Of a DNA stretch of 64,000 nt, positions 51,039 to 60,025 are shown piece after piece. The notes under the pieces are model-generated. The model had not been told where the DNA came from and made no database searches. It saw only the letters and a list, made by a program, of their open reading frames with translations. This DNA comes from Eubacteriales Family XIII. Incertae Sedis bacterium (GTDB lineage: Bacteria; Bacillota; Clostridia; Peptostreptococcales; Anaerovoracaceae). The stretch spans positions 1-64,000 of the forward strand of contig JAISKC010000053.1 in the NCBI GenBank assembly GCA_031261345.1, read 5' to 3'. Position 1 is the stretch's first letter. Each line of letters starts with the position of its first letter. The translations under genes and the position numbers were made by a program.

Positions 51039-51944
51039 ATGGAAAATTCAATAGATAAGCTCAATCGCCTCAAGCGTGAGAAGGATGCGGTCATCATGGC
51101 ACATTATTATGCCATCGATGAGGTTCAGGAGATAGCTGACTATATCGGCGACTCCTTTTATCTCGCGACGCTTGGGCGCTCACTTCCAAACAAGACCATC
51201 GTCCTCTGCGGCGTGGATTTCATGGCCGAGAGTGCGAAGATACTTTCGCCGGACAAGACCGTGCTGATTCCTGACTTCACAGCCACCTGTCCTATGGCAC
51301 TTATGGCCGATACGGACGGCATTGAAGCTGTGAGAAAACATACGGAAGACGTCGCAGTGGTGTGTTACGTCAATTCTACGGCCGAGCTCAAGGCGAGCTC
51401 CGATGTGTGCGTTACCTCATCGAACGCCGTGAAAATCGTATCTGAGCTGCCGCAGAAAAACATCTACTTCATTCCCGACATCAACCTCGCAAAGTATATA
51501 CAGGAAAAGCTCCCCGAAAAGCATTTCATCTTCAACGATGGCTTTTGCTGTGTCCACGACGGCATTACTGAGGAGGAGACTTTGAAGGCAAAGGCCGAGC
51601 ACCCAGGCGTCAAGCTGCTCGCGCACCCCGAGTGCAAGGAAGAGACGCTCAGACACGCGGACTTCATCGGCAGCACATCGCAGATACTCGACTACGCTAT
51701 TTCCTCAGAGGACGACGCCTTCATCATCGCAACGGAGGTCGGTATCCTCTACAAACTGGCGCAGCACTGCCCGAACAAGACTTTTTTCACGGTCAACAAT
51801 ACGCAGTTTTGCAAAAGCATGAAGAAGAACACGGTGGAAAAAATCATAGAGGCACTGGAGACCGGCGAGCCCGAGATGGTTCTTCAAGGCGACTTCATAA
51901 GGAACGCCGAAAAGCCCCTGACGCGCATGGTGGAGTTGGCATGA
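51039..51944 (+). CDS. nadA: Quinolinate synthase
   Basis: [4Fe-4S] enzyme that condenses iminoaspartate with DHAP to quinolinate. 301 residues from ATG 51039, with GGAG upstream; the size fits the Thermotoga-type NadA. Motif AHYYAIDEVQEIADYIGDS, and conserved Cys near 84 (TATCPMA), 170 (DGFCCVHDG) and 258 (TQFCKSM) for the cluster. Its stop overlaps nadB. Confidence 0.96.
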   Translation: MENSIDKLNRLKREKDAVIMAHYYAIDEVQEIADYIGDSFYLATLGRSLPNKTIVLCGVDFMAESAKILSPDKTVLIPDFTATCPMALMADTDGIEAVRKHTEDVAVVCYVNSTAELKASSDVCVTSSNAVKIVSELPQKNIYFIPDINLAKYIQEKLPEKHFIFNDGFCCVHDGITEEETLKAKAEHPGVKLLAHPECKEETLRHADFIGSTSQILDYAISSEDDAFIIATEVGILYKLAQHCPNKTFFTVNNTQFCKSMKKNTVEKIIEALETGEPEMVLQGDFIRNAEKPLTRMVELA

Positions 51945-53134
51945 TGAGTAATGCAAGTAATGAGCAAGACTATGATGTAATAATTGTCGGTATCGGCGTG
52001 TCGGGTTGCTATGCGGCTCTGAACCTTCCCGAGACTACGCGTATACTGGCGCTTTGCAAGACCTCGCTTGAGGAGAGTGATTCTTTCCTTGCTCAAGGCG
52101 GTATCTGCGTTCAGAAGGACGACGACGATTTTGACAGTTTCTTTGAGGATACGCTTAAGGCCGGTCATGGCGAGAACAATCCAGAGGCTGTGAGGACGAT
52201 GATTTCCTCCTCTCGCGCAGTGATAGACGATCTCATTTCCTACGGAGTCCCCTTCGAGAGAGACGCTGACGGCAATCTTCTATATACCAAGGAGGCGGCA
52301 CACAGCAAAAACCGCATTCTCTATCACAAGGACAAGACGGGTCATGCGATCACAACCGCACTTTTGGATGTGGTGAAGCAGAAGCCGAACGTGAAAATAT
52401 TGACGGAGACCGCCATGACGGATCTCATCATCGAGGACGGCAAGCTAAGGGGCGTTTCGGCCAAAACGGCGGGCGGCACGGAGGTGGAATTTTTCGCTGA
52501 CGATGTGATACTCGCGACCGGCGGCATAGGCGGAAAATATGAACATACGACAAATTTCGCCCATCTCACAGGCGACGCAATAGACATAGCGCAGAGGCAC
52601 GGCATCACGGTGAAAAATCCCGACTTTGTGCAGATCCATCCGACCACACTCTACTCGGAAGAACCTGGCATACGCTTCCTCATTTCCGAGAGTGTCAGAG
52701 GCGAAGGTGCCATACTCCTAGACAAGAACGGCGAACGCTTTGCGGACGAGCTGCTTCCGCGGGACATGCTGTCGGAAAAAATTTATGAGCAGATGGCAAA
52801 GGAAGGTTCAAAACACGTCTGGCTTTCCCTTGCGGCCATTGAAGGCATAGACTTACCAAGCAGATTCCCTACCATCTATAGTCACTGTTTGGAGAGAGGT
52901 TTTGATATCACAAAGGATCCCATTCCCGTCGTTCCCGCACAGCATTACTACATGGGCGGCATCGATGTGGATTTGGACGGCCACACGGATCTGCTGCACC
53001 TATACGCGGTCGGCGAAGTGAGCTGCAGCGGCGTTCACGGCGCGAACAGACTGGCCAGCAATTCATTACTCGAAAGCCTCGTCTTCGCAAAGCGGGCGGC
53101 GCTTGACATCATGAAAGGCAAAGAGGAAAAATAA
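51941..53134 (+). CDS. nadB: L-aspartate oxidase, short form
   Basis: FAD enzyme oxidising aspartate to iminoaspartate for NadA. 397 residues, whereas the E. coli type has about 540: it ends after the FAD domain (VHGANRLASNSLLESLVFAK) and lacks the C-terminal helical domain. FAD motif VIIVGIGVSGCYAAL; active site FLISESVRGEGAILLDKNGE. Start ATG 51941 overlaps nadA by four bases; ATG 51944 is possible too. A longer frame upstream lies in nadA. Confidence 0.95.
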   Translation: MMSNASNEQDYDVIIVGIGVSGCYAALNLPETTRILALCKTSLEESDSFLAQGGICVQKDDDDFDSFFEDTLKAGHGENNPEAVRTMISSSRAVIDDLISYGVPFERDADGNLLYTKEAAHSKNRILYHKDKTGHAITTALLDVVKQKPNVKILTETAMTDLIIEDGKLRGVSAKTAGGTEVEFFADDVILATGGIGGKYEHTTNFAHLTGDAIDIAQRHGITVKNPDFVQIHPTTLYSEEPGIRFLISESVRGEGAILLDKNGERFADELLPRDMLSEKIYEQMAKEGSKHVWLSLAAIEGIDLPSRFPTIYSHCLERGFDITKDPIPVVPAQHYYMGGIDVDLDGHTDLLHLYAVGEVSCSGVHGANRLASNSLLESLVFAKRAALDIMKGKEEK

Positions 53135-53135
53135 T

Positions 53136-53993
53136 ATGAACAAAATCACACAACTCATTCATGTGGACGAACATATTTTGATGGCGCTTCGCGAGGACAT
53201 TTCCTGCGAGGACATCAGCACAAATTCGGTGATAAATGAGGCGGTTACTGCCACGGCAGAGCTGATTTGCAAGGAAGACGGAGTAATAGCAGGGCTTTCT
53301 GTATTCAAGCGTGTATTCGAGCTACTCGACGCGGACTTTTCCATTGAATTTTCTGCGGCGGACGGAGATGCGGTTCAAAACAAGCAGGTGATAGGGATAC
53401 TCAAAGGAGACATACGTGCCATGCTCTCGGGTGAACGCACGGCGCTCAACTATTTGCAGAGAATGAGCGGGATAGCCACGTACACATCAAAGGTGGCCTC
53501 ACTGCTACAGGGGTCGGGAGTCAAACTCGTCGATACGAGGAAGACGACGCCGGGCATGCGTGTCTTCGAAAAATACGCCGTCAAGGTCGGAGGCGGCGGA
53601 AATCACCGCTACAATCTGTCGGACTGCGTCATGCTGAAGGACAACCACGTTGCGGCGGCCGGTGGCATCAAACCTGCAATCGAAAGGGCCAGAGCCTACG
53701 CACCCTTCGTTACCAAAGTTGAGGTCGAGGTTGAAAGTCTCGAACAGCTATTGGAGGCGATTGAAGCCGGAGCCGACATCATAATGCTCGACAACATGGA
53801 CGTTCCTACCATGAAGGAAGCGGTGTCTATCACGAACGGCAGGGCCATTCTCGAATGTTCCGGCAACGTTACTAAGGAAAATATCTCCGGACTTTTGGAT
53901 ACGGGTGTTGACTATATATCGTCGGGGGCACTCACGCACTCGGCACCGATTTTGGATTTGTCGCTGAAGAACCTGAGACCGCTAAATGAATAA
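53136..53993 (+). CDS. nadC: Quinolinate phosphoribosyltransferase
   Basis: Makes nicotinate mononucleotide from quinolinate and PRPP. 285 residues. LVDTRKTTPGMRVFEKYAVK and GGGGNHRYNLSDCVMLKDNH are signatures, followed by EVEVESLEQ and IMLDNMD. Overlaps niaR by eight bases. Confidence 0.97.
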   Translation: MNKITQLIHVDEHILMALREDISCEDISTNSVINEAVTATAELICKEDGVIAGLSVFKRVFELLDADFSIEFSAADGDAVQNKQVIGILKGDIRAMLSGERTALNYLQRMSGIATYTSKVASLLQGSGVKLVDTRKTTPGMRVFEKYAVKVGGGGNHRYNLSDCVMLKDNHVAAAGGIKPAIERARAYAPFVTKVEVEVESLEQLLEAIEAGADIIMLDNMDVPTMKEAVSITNGRAILECSGNVTKENISGLLDTGVDYISSGALTHSAPILDLSLKNLRPLNE

Positions 53994-54525
53994 GGAGAAG
54001 CAATTGACCGGAGAGGAGAGGCGCATAGGAATTCAGCGGCTGCTAAGGGAGGCGAAGCAGCCCATTTCCGCTACCAATCTCGCCAATGAATTTGGCGTCA
54101 GCAGGCAGGTGATAGTGCACGACATCGCCCTTCTTCGCGCGGCTGAGAGCGACGATGCCGATACGGGAAAAATCGTTGCGACGAATCGCGGCTACATTCT
54201 TGAGCACGAAACGGATGCGTTCAGGCGTGTTGTTTCCGTGGTCCACTCAATCAACGAAATTGAGGAGGAACTCAACACGGTAGTCGATCTGGGGGGCAAG
54301 GTATTGGATGTGATCATCAGGCACGAGGTGTACGGCGAGTTGATGGTGCCGTTAGGTGTCAGTTCCCGCTACGATGTGAAGGTTTTCATGGAGGAAATCG
54401 CCAGTGGCAAGTCCAAACCACTCAGCGTTCTCACGAGCGGAGTACACGCTCACACCATAGAGGCCGAAAACGAAAATCGTCTGGATATCATCGAGGCGGC
54501 TCTCGAAAAATTTATCAGCAAATAG
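53986..54525 (+). CDS. niaR: NAD biosynthesis repressor NiaR
   Basis: Nicotinic-acid-responsive repressor (YrxA family). 179 residues. N-terminal HTH_11 (ISATNLANEFGVSRQVIVHD) and a C-terminal 3H domain with its three His motifs: VVSVVHSINEI, IIRHEVYGEL and SGVHAHTIEA, which bind metal and niacin. Last in the operon it should control. Confidence 0.95.
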   Translation: MNKEKQLTGEERRIGIQRLLREAKQPISATNLANEFGVSRQVIVHDIALLRAAESDDADTGKIVATNRGYILEHETDAFRRVVSVVHSINEIEEELNTVVDLGGKVLDVIIRHEVYGELMVPLGVSSRYDVKVFMEEIASGKSKPLSVLTSGVHAHTIEAENENRLDIIEAALEKFISK

Positions 54526-54573
54526 AAAAATCCCAAAAACATTCGAATTTATTAATTTAATGTAAAATTCCGC

Positions 54574-54602
54574 TTGACAATGGCATTTTTTTGCATTATT
54601 AT
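54574..54602 (+). promoter_or_regulatory. Promoter of yezD and the nitrogenase-like operon
   Basis: TTGACA (54574-54579), 17 bases, TATTAT (54597-54602). Just downstream comes a near-repeat ATATATGTTATATATGTTATAT, which could bind a regulator. Confidence 0.65.
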
Positions 54603-54664
54603 AATATATAAATCATATATGTTATATATGTTATATTACTAAAGGAAAATCTCGGAGGGGAAAG

Positions 54665-54850
54665 ATGTTACAATTGCAAAAGGCTGAATCGTCCATACTG
54701 CCCGATGAAGTAACCAGTGTGATCACTGAAAAGGACTTCAAGGTTCTCCTCAGTTATATCGAGAGTATCAAATACGGCTCGGTAACGCTGAAGATACAGG
54801 ACGGCAAGGCTATCCAGATTGAGAAAAACGAAAAAGTGAAAATCAGATAG
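54665..54850 (+). CDS. yezD: YezD-family small protein (DUF2292)
   Basis: 61 residues, with GGAGGGG before the ATG. VLLSYIESIKYGSVTLKIQD and GKAIQIEKNEKVKIR match the YezD family almost throughout. Its role is unknown; from memory, homologues in Bacillota lie beside sulfur uptake and assimilation genes, which fits cysK at the end of this cluster. An intrinsic terminator follows, so it may also be made alone. Confidence 0.85.
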   Translation: MLQLQKAESSILPDEVTSVITEKDFKVLLSYIESIKYGSVTLKIQDGKAIQIEKNEKVKIR

Positions 54851-54900
54851 CCAAAATGACAGCAGCATAATATCGAAAAGCAATATTGACCGGAAAACCG

Positions 54901-54938
54901 GAGATATGCACGGGACCAAAGTGTATATCTCTTTTTTT
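54901..54938 (+). terminator. Intrinsic terminator between yezD and the NifB-like gene
   Basis: GAGATATGCAC, nine-base loop, GTGTATATCTC (11-bp stem, one G-U), then TTTTTTT. Just upstream is CCGG-AAAA-CCGG and an AATATT element that could form other structures. No other promoter is obvious before the next gene, so this is likely an attenuator. Confidence 0.75.
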
Positions 54939-54969
54939 GTGTGAATTTGTGTGAAACAGAAAGACGAAA

Positions 54970-55845
54970 ATGATACAGGAACTAAAGCTCAAACAAAATA
55001 GAGTGAAGAATCAGCATCCCTGTTTCGGTGCAGCAAAAAACAAGGGGCGGATTCATCTGCCCATCTGCCCTGCCTGCAATCTCGAATGTGCATTTTGCCG
55101 TCGCTCACTGAACGATAGCGAAAACAGGCCTGGTGTCTCTTCCTTCATTCTCGCGCCGGAGCAGGTCAGCGAATATGTGGAAAGCGCAATATCAAAATGC
55201 AGTGAGCTTTCGGTTGTAGGCGTCGCAGGCCCAGGAGACAGCTTGGTCGGAGACAACCTGTTCAAATCATTTCGGTATATAAGCGAGTCTCACCCCGACT
55301 TGCTGAAGTGCATCAGCACAAACGGGCTGCTGCTACCTGAGCGTGCAGACGAGCTTATCGCTGTTGGCATTGACACACTCACCGTTACCGTCAACGCTGT
55401 GGATCCAGAAATACTTACCGGTATCGTTCCCGCCATTCATTACAGAGGGGAGAGACTGACGGGTATTCCGGCGGCTACAAAGCTTATAGAAAATCAACTT
55501 GCGGGCATAGACAGAATGGCAAAGGCCGGCACTACAATCAAGGTGAATACGGTGCTTGTGCCAGGCCAAAATGACAGGCATATACCCGAAATCGCGAAAA
55601 CGGTGAGCAAGCTCGGGGCGAATATTTTCAACATTATCCCGCTCATACCGCAGCACTTACTCTCCGACAGAGAAGAACCCACCTGCGAGCTCATAGAAGA
55701 TGTGAGGTCTGAGGCAGGGAGATATATAGACGTGTTCAGGCATTGTCAGCATTGTCGGGCGGACGCGGTCGGGATCCCTGGCGTAAGCGATTACTCGGGT
55801 GCGCTCTTGCAAGGACGGGCAGAAGAAGTATTTTCACACGGTTGA
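54970..55845 (+). CDS. NifB-like radical SAM protein
   Basis: 291 residues. Radical SAM motif in CPACNLECAFCRR (Cys36, 40, 43), preceded by HPCFGAAKNKGRIHLPI; the C-terminal RHCQHCRADAVGIPG (Cys259, 262) matches the NifB CRADAVG motif that binds the precursor clusters. NifB makes the carbide-containing iron-sulfur core of nitrogenase cofactors. This protein has no fused NifX domain. Other features (NRPGV, VGVAGPGDSL, KVNTVLVPGQND) agree with NifB. The ribosome binding site is weak. I infer that it builds a cofactor for the NifDK-like pair. Confidence 0.88.
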   Translation: MIQELKLKQNRVKNQHPCFGAAKNKGRIHLPICPACNLECAFCRRSLNDSENRPGVSSFILAPEQVSEYVESAISKCSELSVVGVAGPGDSLVGDNLFKSFRYISESHPDLLKCISTNGLLLPERADELIAVGIDTLTVTVNAVDPEILTGIVPAIHYRGERLTGIPAATKLIENQLAGIDRMAKAGTTIKVNTVLVPGQNDRHIPEIAKTVSKLGANIFNIIPLIPQHLLSDREEPTCELIEDVRSEAGRYIDVFRHCQHCRADAVGIPGVSDYSGALLQGRAEEVFSHG

Positions 55846-55859
55846 TTCAAGGAGGAAAA

Positions 55860-56726
55860 ATGGCAGCTAAGAACAATATTGAAATATCTATCGAGAATTT
55901 GAATCTTGATTATCACATAAGACGGAAGAAAAAGGAGGCGGGGCCTACTTCGCTTCATGCTCTCGACGACATCAATCTGAGTGTCAGGGAAGGTGAGTTT
56001 CTTTCGGTTGTCGGGCCTTCGGGTTGCGGCAAATCCACCCTGCTCTACATTCTCGCGGGGCTACAGAAAAAGACGTCCGGCATCGTCAAGGTCGGCGACA
56101 CTGAAATTACTGGACCGTCCCTTCACACCGGAATAATAATGCAGGCTTATGCCCTCTTCCCATGGAGAACCATCAAGAAAAACGTCGAGTTCGGGCTTGA
56201 GGTCAAGGGATTGCCCAAGGCGGAGCGCAGCAAAATCGCGGACGAATACATCGAACTGGTGGGGCTCAAGGAATTCTCGGACAGATACCCTTACGAGCTC
56301 TCGGGCGGCATGAAGCAGAGGATTGCAATCGCAAGGGCACTCGCCTACGACCCAGACGTGCTACTCATGGACGAGCCGTTTGCAGCCGTCGATGAACAGA
56401 CGAGAAGCCTACTTCACGAGGAACTTCTGCGGATTTGGGAGAAGACGAACAAGACCATCGTCTTCGTAACGCACAGTATCGAGGAGGCCATCTTCCTGTC
56501 CGATAGGGTTGCGGTCATGACGCCAAGCCCGGGGAAGATTCGGGAAATAATAGATATCGACCTTGATAGACCCCGAGACGGCTCCATCAAGTCCAGCGAA
56601 GAATTTTCAAGATACAGAAGACATGTCTGGCAACTTTTGCAGACAATAGGCGACAGCACGGTCGAGACGTTTGATGAAAAGGGACGTTTCGTGCTCGATG
56701 CACAGCCACAGGAGGTCGCAATTTAA
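55860..56726 (+). CDS. ABC transporter ATPase, NitT/TauT type
   Basis: 288 residues from ATG 55860 after AAGGAGG; a longer open frame upstream overlaps the NifB-like gene. Walker A GPSGCGKST (52-60), signature LSGGMKQRIAIARAL, Walker B VLLMDEPFAAVDEQ and H-loop VFVTHSIEEA. Close to SsuB/TauB, the ATPases for sulfonate and taurine uptake. Last base of its stop is the first base of the permease ATG. Confidence 0.93.
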   Translation: MAAKNNIEISIENLNLDYHIRRKKKEAGPTSLHALDDINLSVREGEFLSVVGPSGCGKSTLLYILAGLQKKTSGIVKVGDTEITGPSLHTGIIMQAYALFPWRTIKKNVEFGLEVKGLPKAERSKIADEYIELVGLKEFSDRYPYELSGGMKQRIAIARALAYDPDVLLMDEPFAAVDEQTRSLLHEELLRIWEKTNKTIVFVTHSIEEAIFLSDRVAVMTPSPGKIREIIDIDLDRPRDGSIKSSEEFSRYRRHVWQLLQTIGDSTVETFDEKGRFVLDAQPQEVAI

Positions 56727-57514
56727 TGGAAGACAAACAGATAAACAAGGGAGCGAATCTGCTCTACAAGGCTTTCAAGAAGTCCATCGTTATCATAGCG
56801 CTTTTGGTCATTTGGCTCATCATACCTAAGTATGTGAACAACCTGTTCGTGCCGTCGCTCTTTGATGTGCTGAAGACCGGCGCGGAGCTTGCCATATCCG
56901 GCAAACTTTGGATAAACACTATCACGAGCCTTCGCATAGCCTTCATCGGCCTCATCATTTCGACGGTGATTGCCGTTCCGCTCGGTGTCATTCTCGGTTG
57001 GTTTAAGACGGTTGAGGAATATATCGACCCCACGTTTCAAATCATCAGAAATACATCAATTCTCGCCATTTTGCCGATATTTCTACTCATATTCGGCGTG
57101 GGCGACACCTCGAAATACGCCATCATCATATGGGCGACGCTTCCCATCACCCTGCTCAACACGGTTCAGGGTGTGAAGAACGCCGACCCTGTCCTCATAC
57201 AGTCGGCGAGGTCAATGGGAATAGGCAATTTCGGCCTGTTCACAAAGGTCATCATTCCGTCGGCTATGCCCTTCATTCTCGCAGGGTTTCGGCTCAGCGC
57301 GAGCATATCGCTCATCGTTTTGGTCGGTGCCGAAATGCTCGGCGCACGTTATGGCCTCGGATTTCTCATATACAATTCCATGCACGCTTACATGATACCT
57401 GAGATGTATGTCGGGATCCTCATGCTCGCCATCATCGGCATCGCTCTGAACGCCGTGCTCGTGCGGACGGAGAATTATCTGACGCGGTGGCAGGAGAAAG
57501 TCGTGCAATCCTGA
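56726..57514 (+). CDS. ABC transporter permease, NitT/TauT type
   Basis: 262 residues, six predicted helices. The EAA loop (VQGVKNADPVLIQSARSMGI) contacts the ATPase. Similar to SsuC/TauC. Then 72 bases with a short stem (CCTGCA/TGCGGG) before the binding protein. Confidence 0.93.
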   Translation: MEDKQINKGANLLYKAFKKSIVIIALLVIWLIIPKYVNNLFVPSLFDVLKTGAELAISGKLWINTITSLRIAFIGLIISTVIAVPLGVILGWFKTVEEYIDPTFQIIRNTSILAILPIFLLIFGVGDTSKYAIIIWATLPITLLNTVQGVKNADPVLIQSARSMGIGNFGLFTKVIIPSAMPFILAGFRLSASISLIVLVGAEMLGARYGLGFLIYNSMHAYMIPEMYVGILMLAIIGIALNAVLVRTENYLTRWQEKVVQS

Positions 57515-57586
57515 TATTGCTCCTGCATTTTTTGCGGGTTGAAATAGAAATTATTTATTGTAGTAAATTTTGAAAGGAAGACAGAC

Positions 57587-58636
57587 ATGAAAACACAGAA
57601 AAGGAAGACAGGTAGCAGGACGGCAGTAATATTTTTGGCGCTTATCCTTGCGTTCGGGGCGCTCGGGCTAACGGCTTGCGGAGGCTCATCGGACGATAGC
57701 ACTTCTGCGGACGCCGGTGGCGATACGACGGTCATCAAGCTCTCAGGCCTCGGCGGCGACCCTACGAGAGTTGACGCGGCGATCATCGCTCAGGAATTGG
57801 GCTACTTCGCTGAAGAGGGTCTTGAAGTTGAAGATGTCGGCGTCATCGACATTCCTCAGCACGTCAGCGCAGTTGCAAGCGGCACGGTTGACACGATTTC
57901 ACTCATGACGTCCGAAGGCCTGACGGCTGTTGACGGCGGAGCGGACATCGTTCAGGTTGCTACCGACCAGACCACGACGGAGGACAAGCAGCACATGACA
58001 TTCCTCGTGCTCCCCGATAGCGACATCAAGACGGGAACAGACCTCGCAGGAAAGAGAATAGGAACAGCTTCAGCGAGCGGCGGTTGCACGGCAGGATTCC
58101 CGCTTGAGTACATCAGGCAGGCAGGAACTGACGTTCCTATCGAAGATATCAGAGCCGGACTTCAGTCGATACCCGAAGAAACTCTCGTAACAGCACTCGA
58201 AGCAGGCGATACCGATGCTATCGGCGTCCACCTCACGAAGGCACAAACGGAAATTCTCTATCCGGACCTCAGAGTTCTCTTCACGGACTATGATATCCTC
58301 GGCGAAGACGGCGGAGATACAGGCTGGTTCTTCACAAGAGAATACACGGAAGAAAATCCCGAAACGGTTACTAAGTTCATCAGGGCTATCACAAAGGCGC
58401 AGAAGTGGATCAACGAAAACAATGAAGAGGCACTCGATATTTACAGAGAAAAGGCTATCGCAGTCAACGATGACCTCCTTTGGGTTGCACACTTCAGTGA
58501 TGATGGAATCAACAATCCTGCAGGCGCGCAGACATGGATCGACCTGTTCTCAAGCGGCGACTCATCGATCACGCTAAAGAACAAGGACATCAAGGTGGAA
58601 GACTTCACAACGGACGAATTCAACCCAAATAAGTAA
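57587..58636 (+). CDS. ABC transporter substrate-binding lipoprotein
   Basis: 349 residues; lipobox LGLTAC (Cys31). SBP of the NMT1/SsuA-like class: IIAQELGYFAEEGLEVE, VSAVASGTVDTISLMTSEGL, DLAGKRIGTASASGG. Unusually for the class, the pocket segment ASGGCTAGFPLEY has a cysteine. Ligand unknown; with its neighbours an organic sulfur compound is likely. Confidence 0.9.
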   Translation: MKTQKRKTGSRTAVIFLALILAFGALGLTACGGSSDDSTSADAGGDTTVIKLSGLGGDPTRVDAAIIAQELGYFAEEGLEVEDVGVIDIPQHVSAVASGTVDTISLMTSEGLTAVDGGADIVQVATDQTTTEDKQHMTFLVLPDSDIKTGTDLAGKRIGTASASGGCTAGFPLEYIRQAGTDVPIEDIRAGLQSIPEETLVTALEAGDTDAIGVHLTKAQTEILYPDLRVLFTDYDILGEDGGDTGWFFTREYTEENPETVTKFIRAITKAQKWINENNEEALDIYREKAIAVNDDLLWVAHFSDDGINNPAGAQTWIDLFSSGDSSITLKNKDIKVEDFTTDEFNPNK

Positions 58637-58671
58637 GGGCAAGGACTGGATTGCCACAGGAGGGAAAGATT

Positions 58672-59004
58672 TTGCATAGAATAGCTGTATCAACCACGGA
58701 TGGACTGACGATATATCAGCATTTCGGGCGGACTGACAAGTATCAGATTTACGATGTGGGGGAAGCCTCTTACACATACATCGAAACAAGAGAAGTCAGT
58801 CCACCCTGCAAAGAAGGCGGCCACAGCACAGCATCGTTTGATGGTGTGCTGGCGGTTCTTTCGGATTGTGAGGCTATCGTCGTAGCTGTCGTTGGGGAAG
58901 GCGCGGCGGAATACCTCATGAAAGCAGGAATGAGAATTTTCACGGGACGAGGCGTTTTTGAGGACGTGCTCGGGACAATCATATCGAAGAAGATGTTGGG
59001 ATAA
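58672..59004 (+). CDS. NifX/NafY-like cofactor-binding protein
   Basis: 110 residues from TTG 58672, eight bases after AGGAGG; the in-frame TTG at 58651 has none. Dinitrogenase iron-molybdenum cofactor domain: IAVSTTDGLTIYQHFGRTDK, AIVVAVVGEGAAEYLMKAGM. In nitrogen fixers it is the C-terminal part of NifB or separate NifX/NifY; here it would hold or pass on the NifB product. Confidence 0.88.
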   Translation: MHRIAVSTTDGLTIYQHFGRTDKYQIYDVGEASYTYIETREVSPPCKEGGHSTASFDGVLAVLSDCEAIVVAVVGEGAAEYLMKAGMRIFTGRGVFEDVLGTIISKKMLG

Positions 59005-59009
59005 GGGAC

Positions 59010-59036
59010 AGATTGCGGGTCGAGCCCGCAATGACA
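59010..59036 (-). repeat. Family A repeat before the NifH-like gene
   Basis: ATTGCGGG-TCGA-GCCCGCAAT with GACA, in inverse orientation to most copies, inside the operon. Confidence 0.8.
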
Positions 59037-59073
59037 AATTAATCTGACCAAGATAAAGGAGGACAAATTAAAA

Positions 59074-59949
59074 ATGGCTAAGAAATTGAAACAAATTGCG
59101 ATTTACGGAAAAGGTGGCATAGGGAAATCGACTACCACGTCGAATCTTTCCGCCGCCCTTTCCGATATGGGATATAAGGTCATGCAGTTCGGCTGCGATC
59201 CTAAGGCGGATTCGACCAACACGCTCAGGGACGGCACCTACATTCCGACCGTCCTTGATTTGCTCAGGGAAAAAGGCACAGTAAAGGCACATGATGCAAT
59301 CTTTCAGGGATACAACGGCATATATTGCGTAGAGGCAGGCGGTCCGGCTCCTGGAGTCGGCTGTGCGGGACGCGGTATCATCACGGCCGTTCAACTCCTA
59401 AAACAGCAGAACGCCTTCGAGGAACTCGACCTCGACTACGTCATCTATGACGTTCTCGGCGACGTTGTCTGCGGCGGTTTTGCCGTGCCGATAAGAGAAG
59501 GGATTGCCGAACATGTGTTTACGGTTTCCTCATCTGACTTTATGGCTGTATATGCTGCGAATAACCTTTTCAAGGGCATAAAGCAGTATTCGAACAGAGG
59601 CGGTGCCCTGCTCGGTGGCGTGATTGCAAACTCCATTTCAAACGATTATCAGAGGGCTATCATAGACGACTTCGTCGAGAAGACGAACACGCAGGTCATG
59701 CAGTATGTGCCCCGCTCCATCACGGTAACTCAGAGCGAACTTTCGGGCAAGACTACAATCGAGGGAGCACCGACATCAAAACAGGCGACGATATACAGGG
59801 AACTCGCTAAGCGCGTTGACGAGCATGCCACTTCTAAGACACCCGAACCGCTCGATTCAGCGCAGCTTCAGGACTGGGCCTCAAAGTGGGCCGATCAGCT
59901 TCTGGCAATCGAAAGTGGAGAAGTGCGCGGCGAGGCTGCGGCTATTTAA
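59074..59949 (+). CDS. NifH-like ATP-dependent reductase
   Basis: 291 residues; [4Fe-4S] homodimer that feeds electrons to a NifDK-like partner. P-loop GKGGIGKST (12-20), [10 protein letters not shown] (39-48), and cluster cysteines Cys97 (GVGCAGRG) and Cys133 ([11 protein letters not shown]), at the positions of A. vinelandii NifH Cys97 and Cys132. Arg100, the site ADP-ribosylated in some NifH proteins, is kept. The C-terminus ([18 protein letters not shown]) differs from NifH. Ribosome binding site AAAGGAGG. Confidence 0.93.
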   Translation: MAKKLKQIAIYGKGGIGKSTTTSNLSAALSDMGYKVMQFGCDPKADSTNTLRDGTYIPTVLDLLREKGTVKAHDAIFQGYNGIYCVEAGGPAPGVGCAGRGIITAVQLLKQQNAFEELDLDYVIYDVLGDVVCGGFAVPIREGIAEHVFTVSSSDFMAVYAANNLFKGIKQYSNRGGALLGGVIANSISNDYQRAIIDDFVEKTNTQVMQYVPRSITVTQSELSGKTTIEGAPTSKQATIYRELAKRVDEHATSKTPEPLDSAQLQDWASKWADQLLAIESGEVRGEAAAI

Positions 59950-59954
59950 GGGCA

Positions 59955-60002
59955 GACCACCCCGTCAGCTACGCTGACACCCCTCCACAGAGGGGAATAC
60001 GA
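59955..60002 (+). repeat. Palindromic repeat B between the nifH- and nifD-like genes
   Basis: GACCACCCCGTCAGCTACGC, then TGAC and CCCCTC-CACA-GAGGGG. It has two internal stems. It is followed by a family A copy. Confidence 0.8.
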
Positions 60003-60025
60003 TGTTGCTCACACGAAGAAATCTA

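Noticed and set aside
51632..51940. Longer NadB starting inside nadA
   Set aside because: The upstream part is nadA in another frame; the FAD motif starts right after the ATG at 51941.
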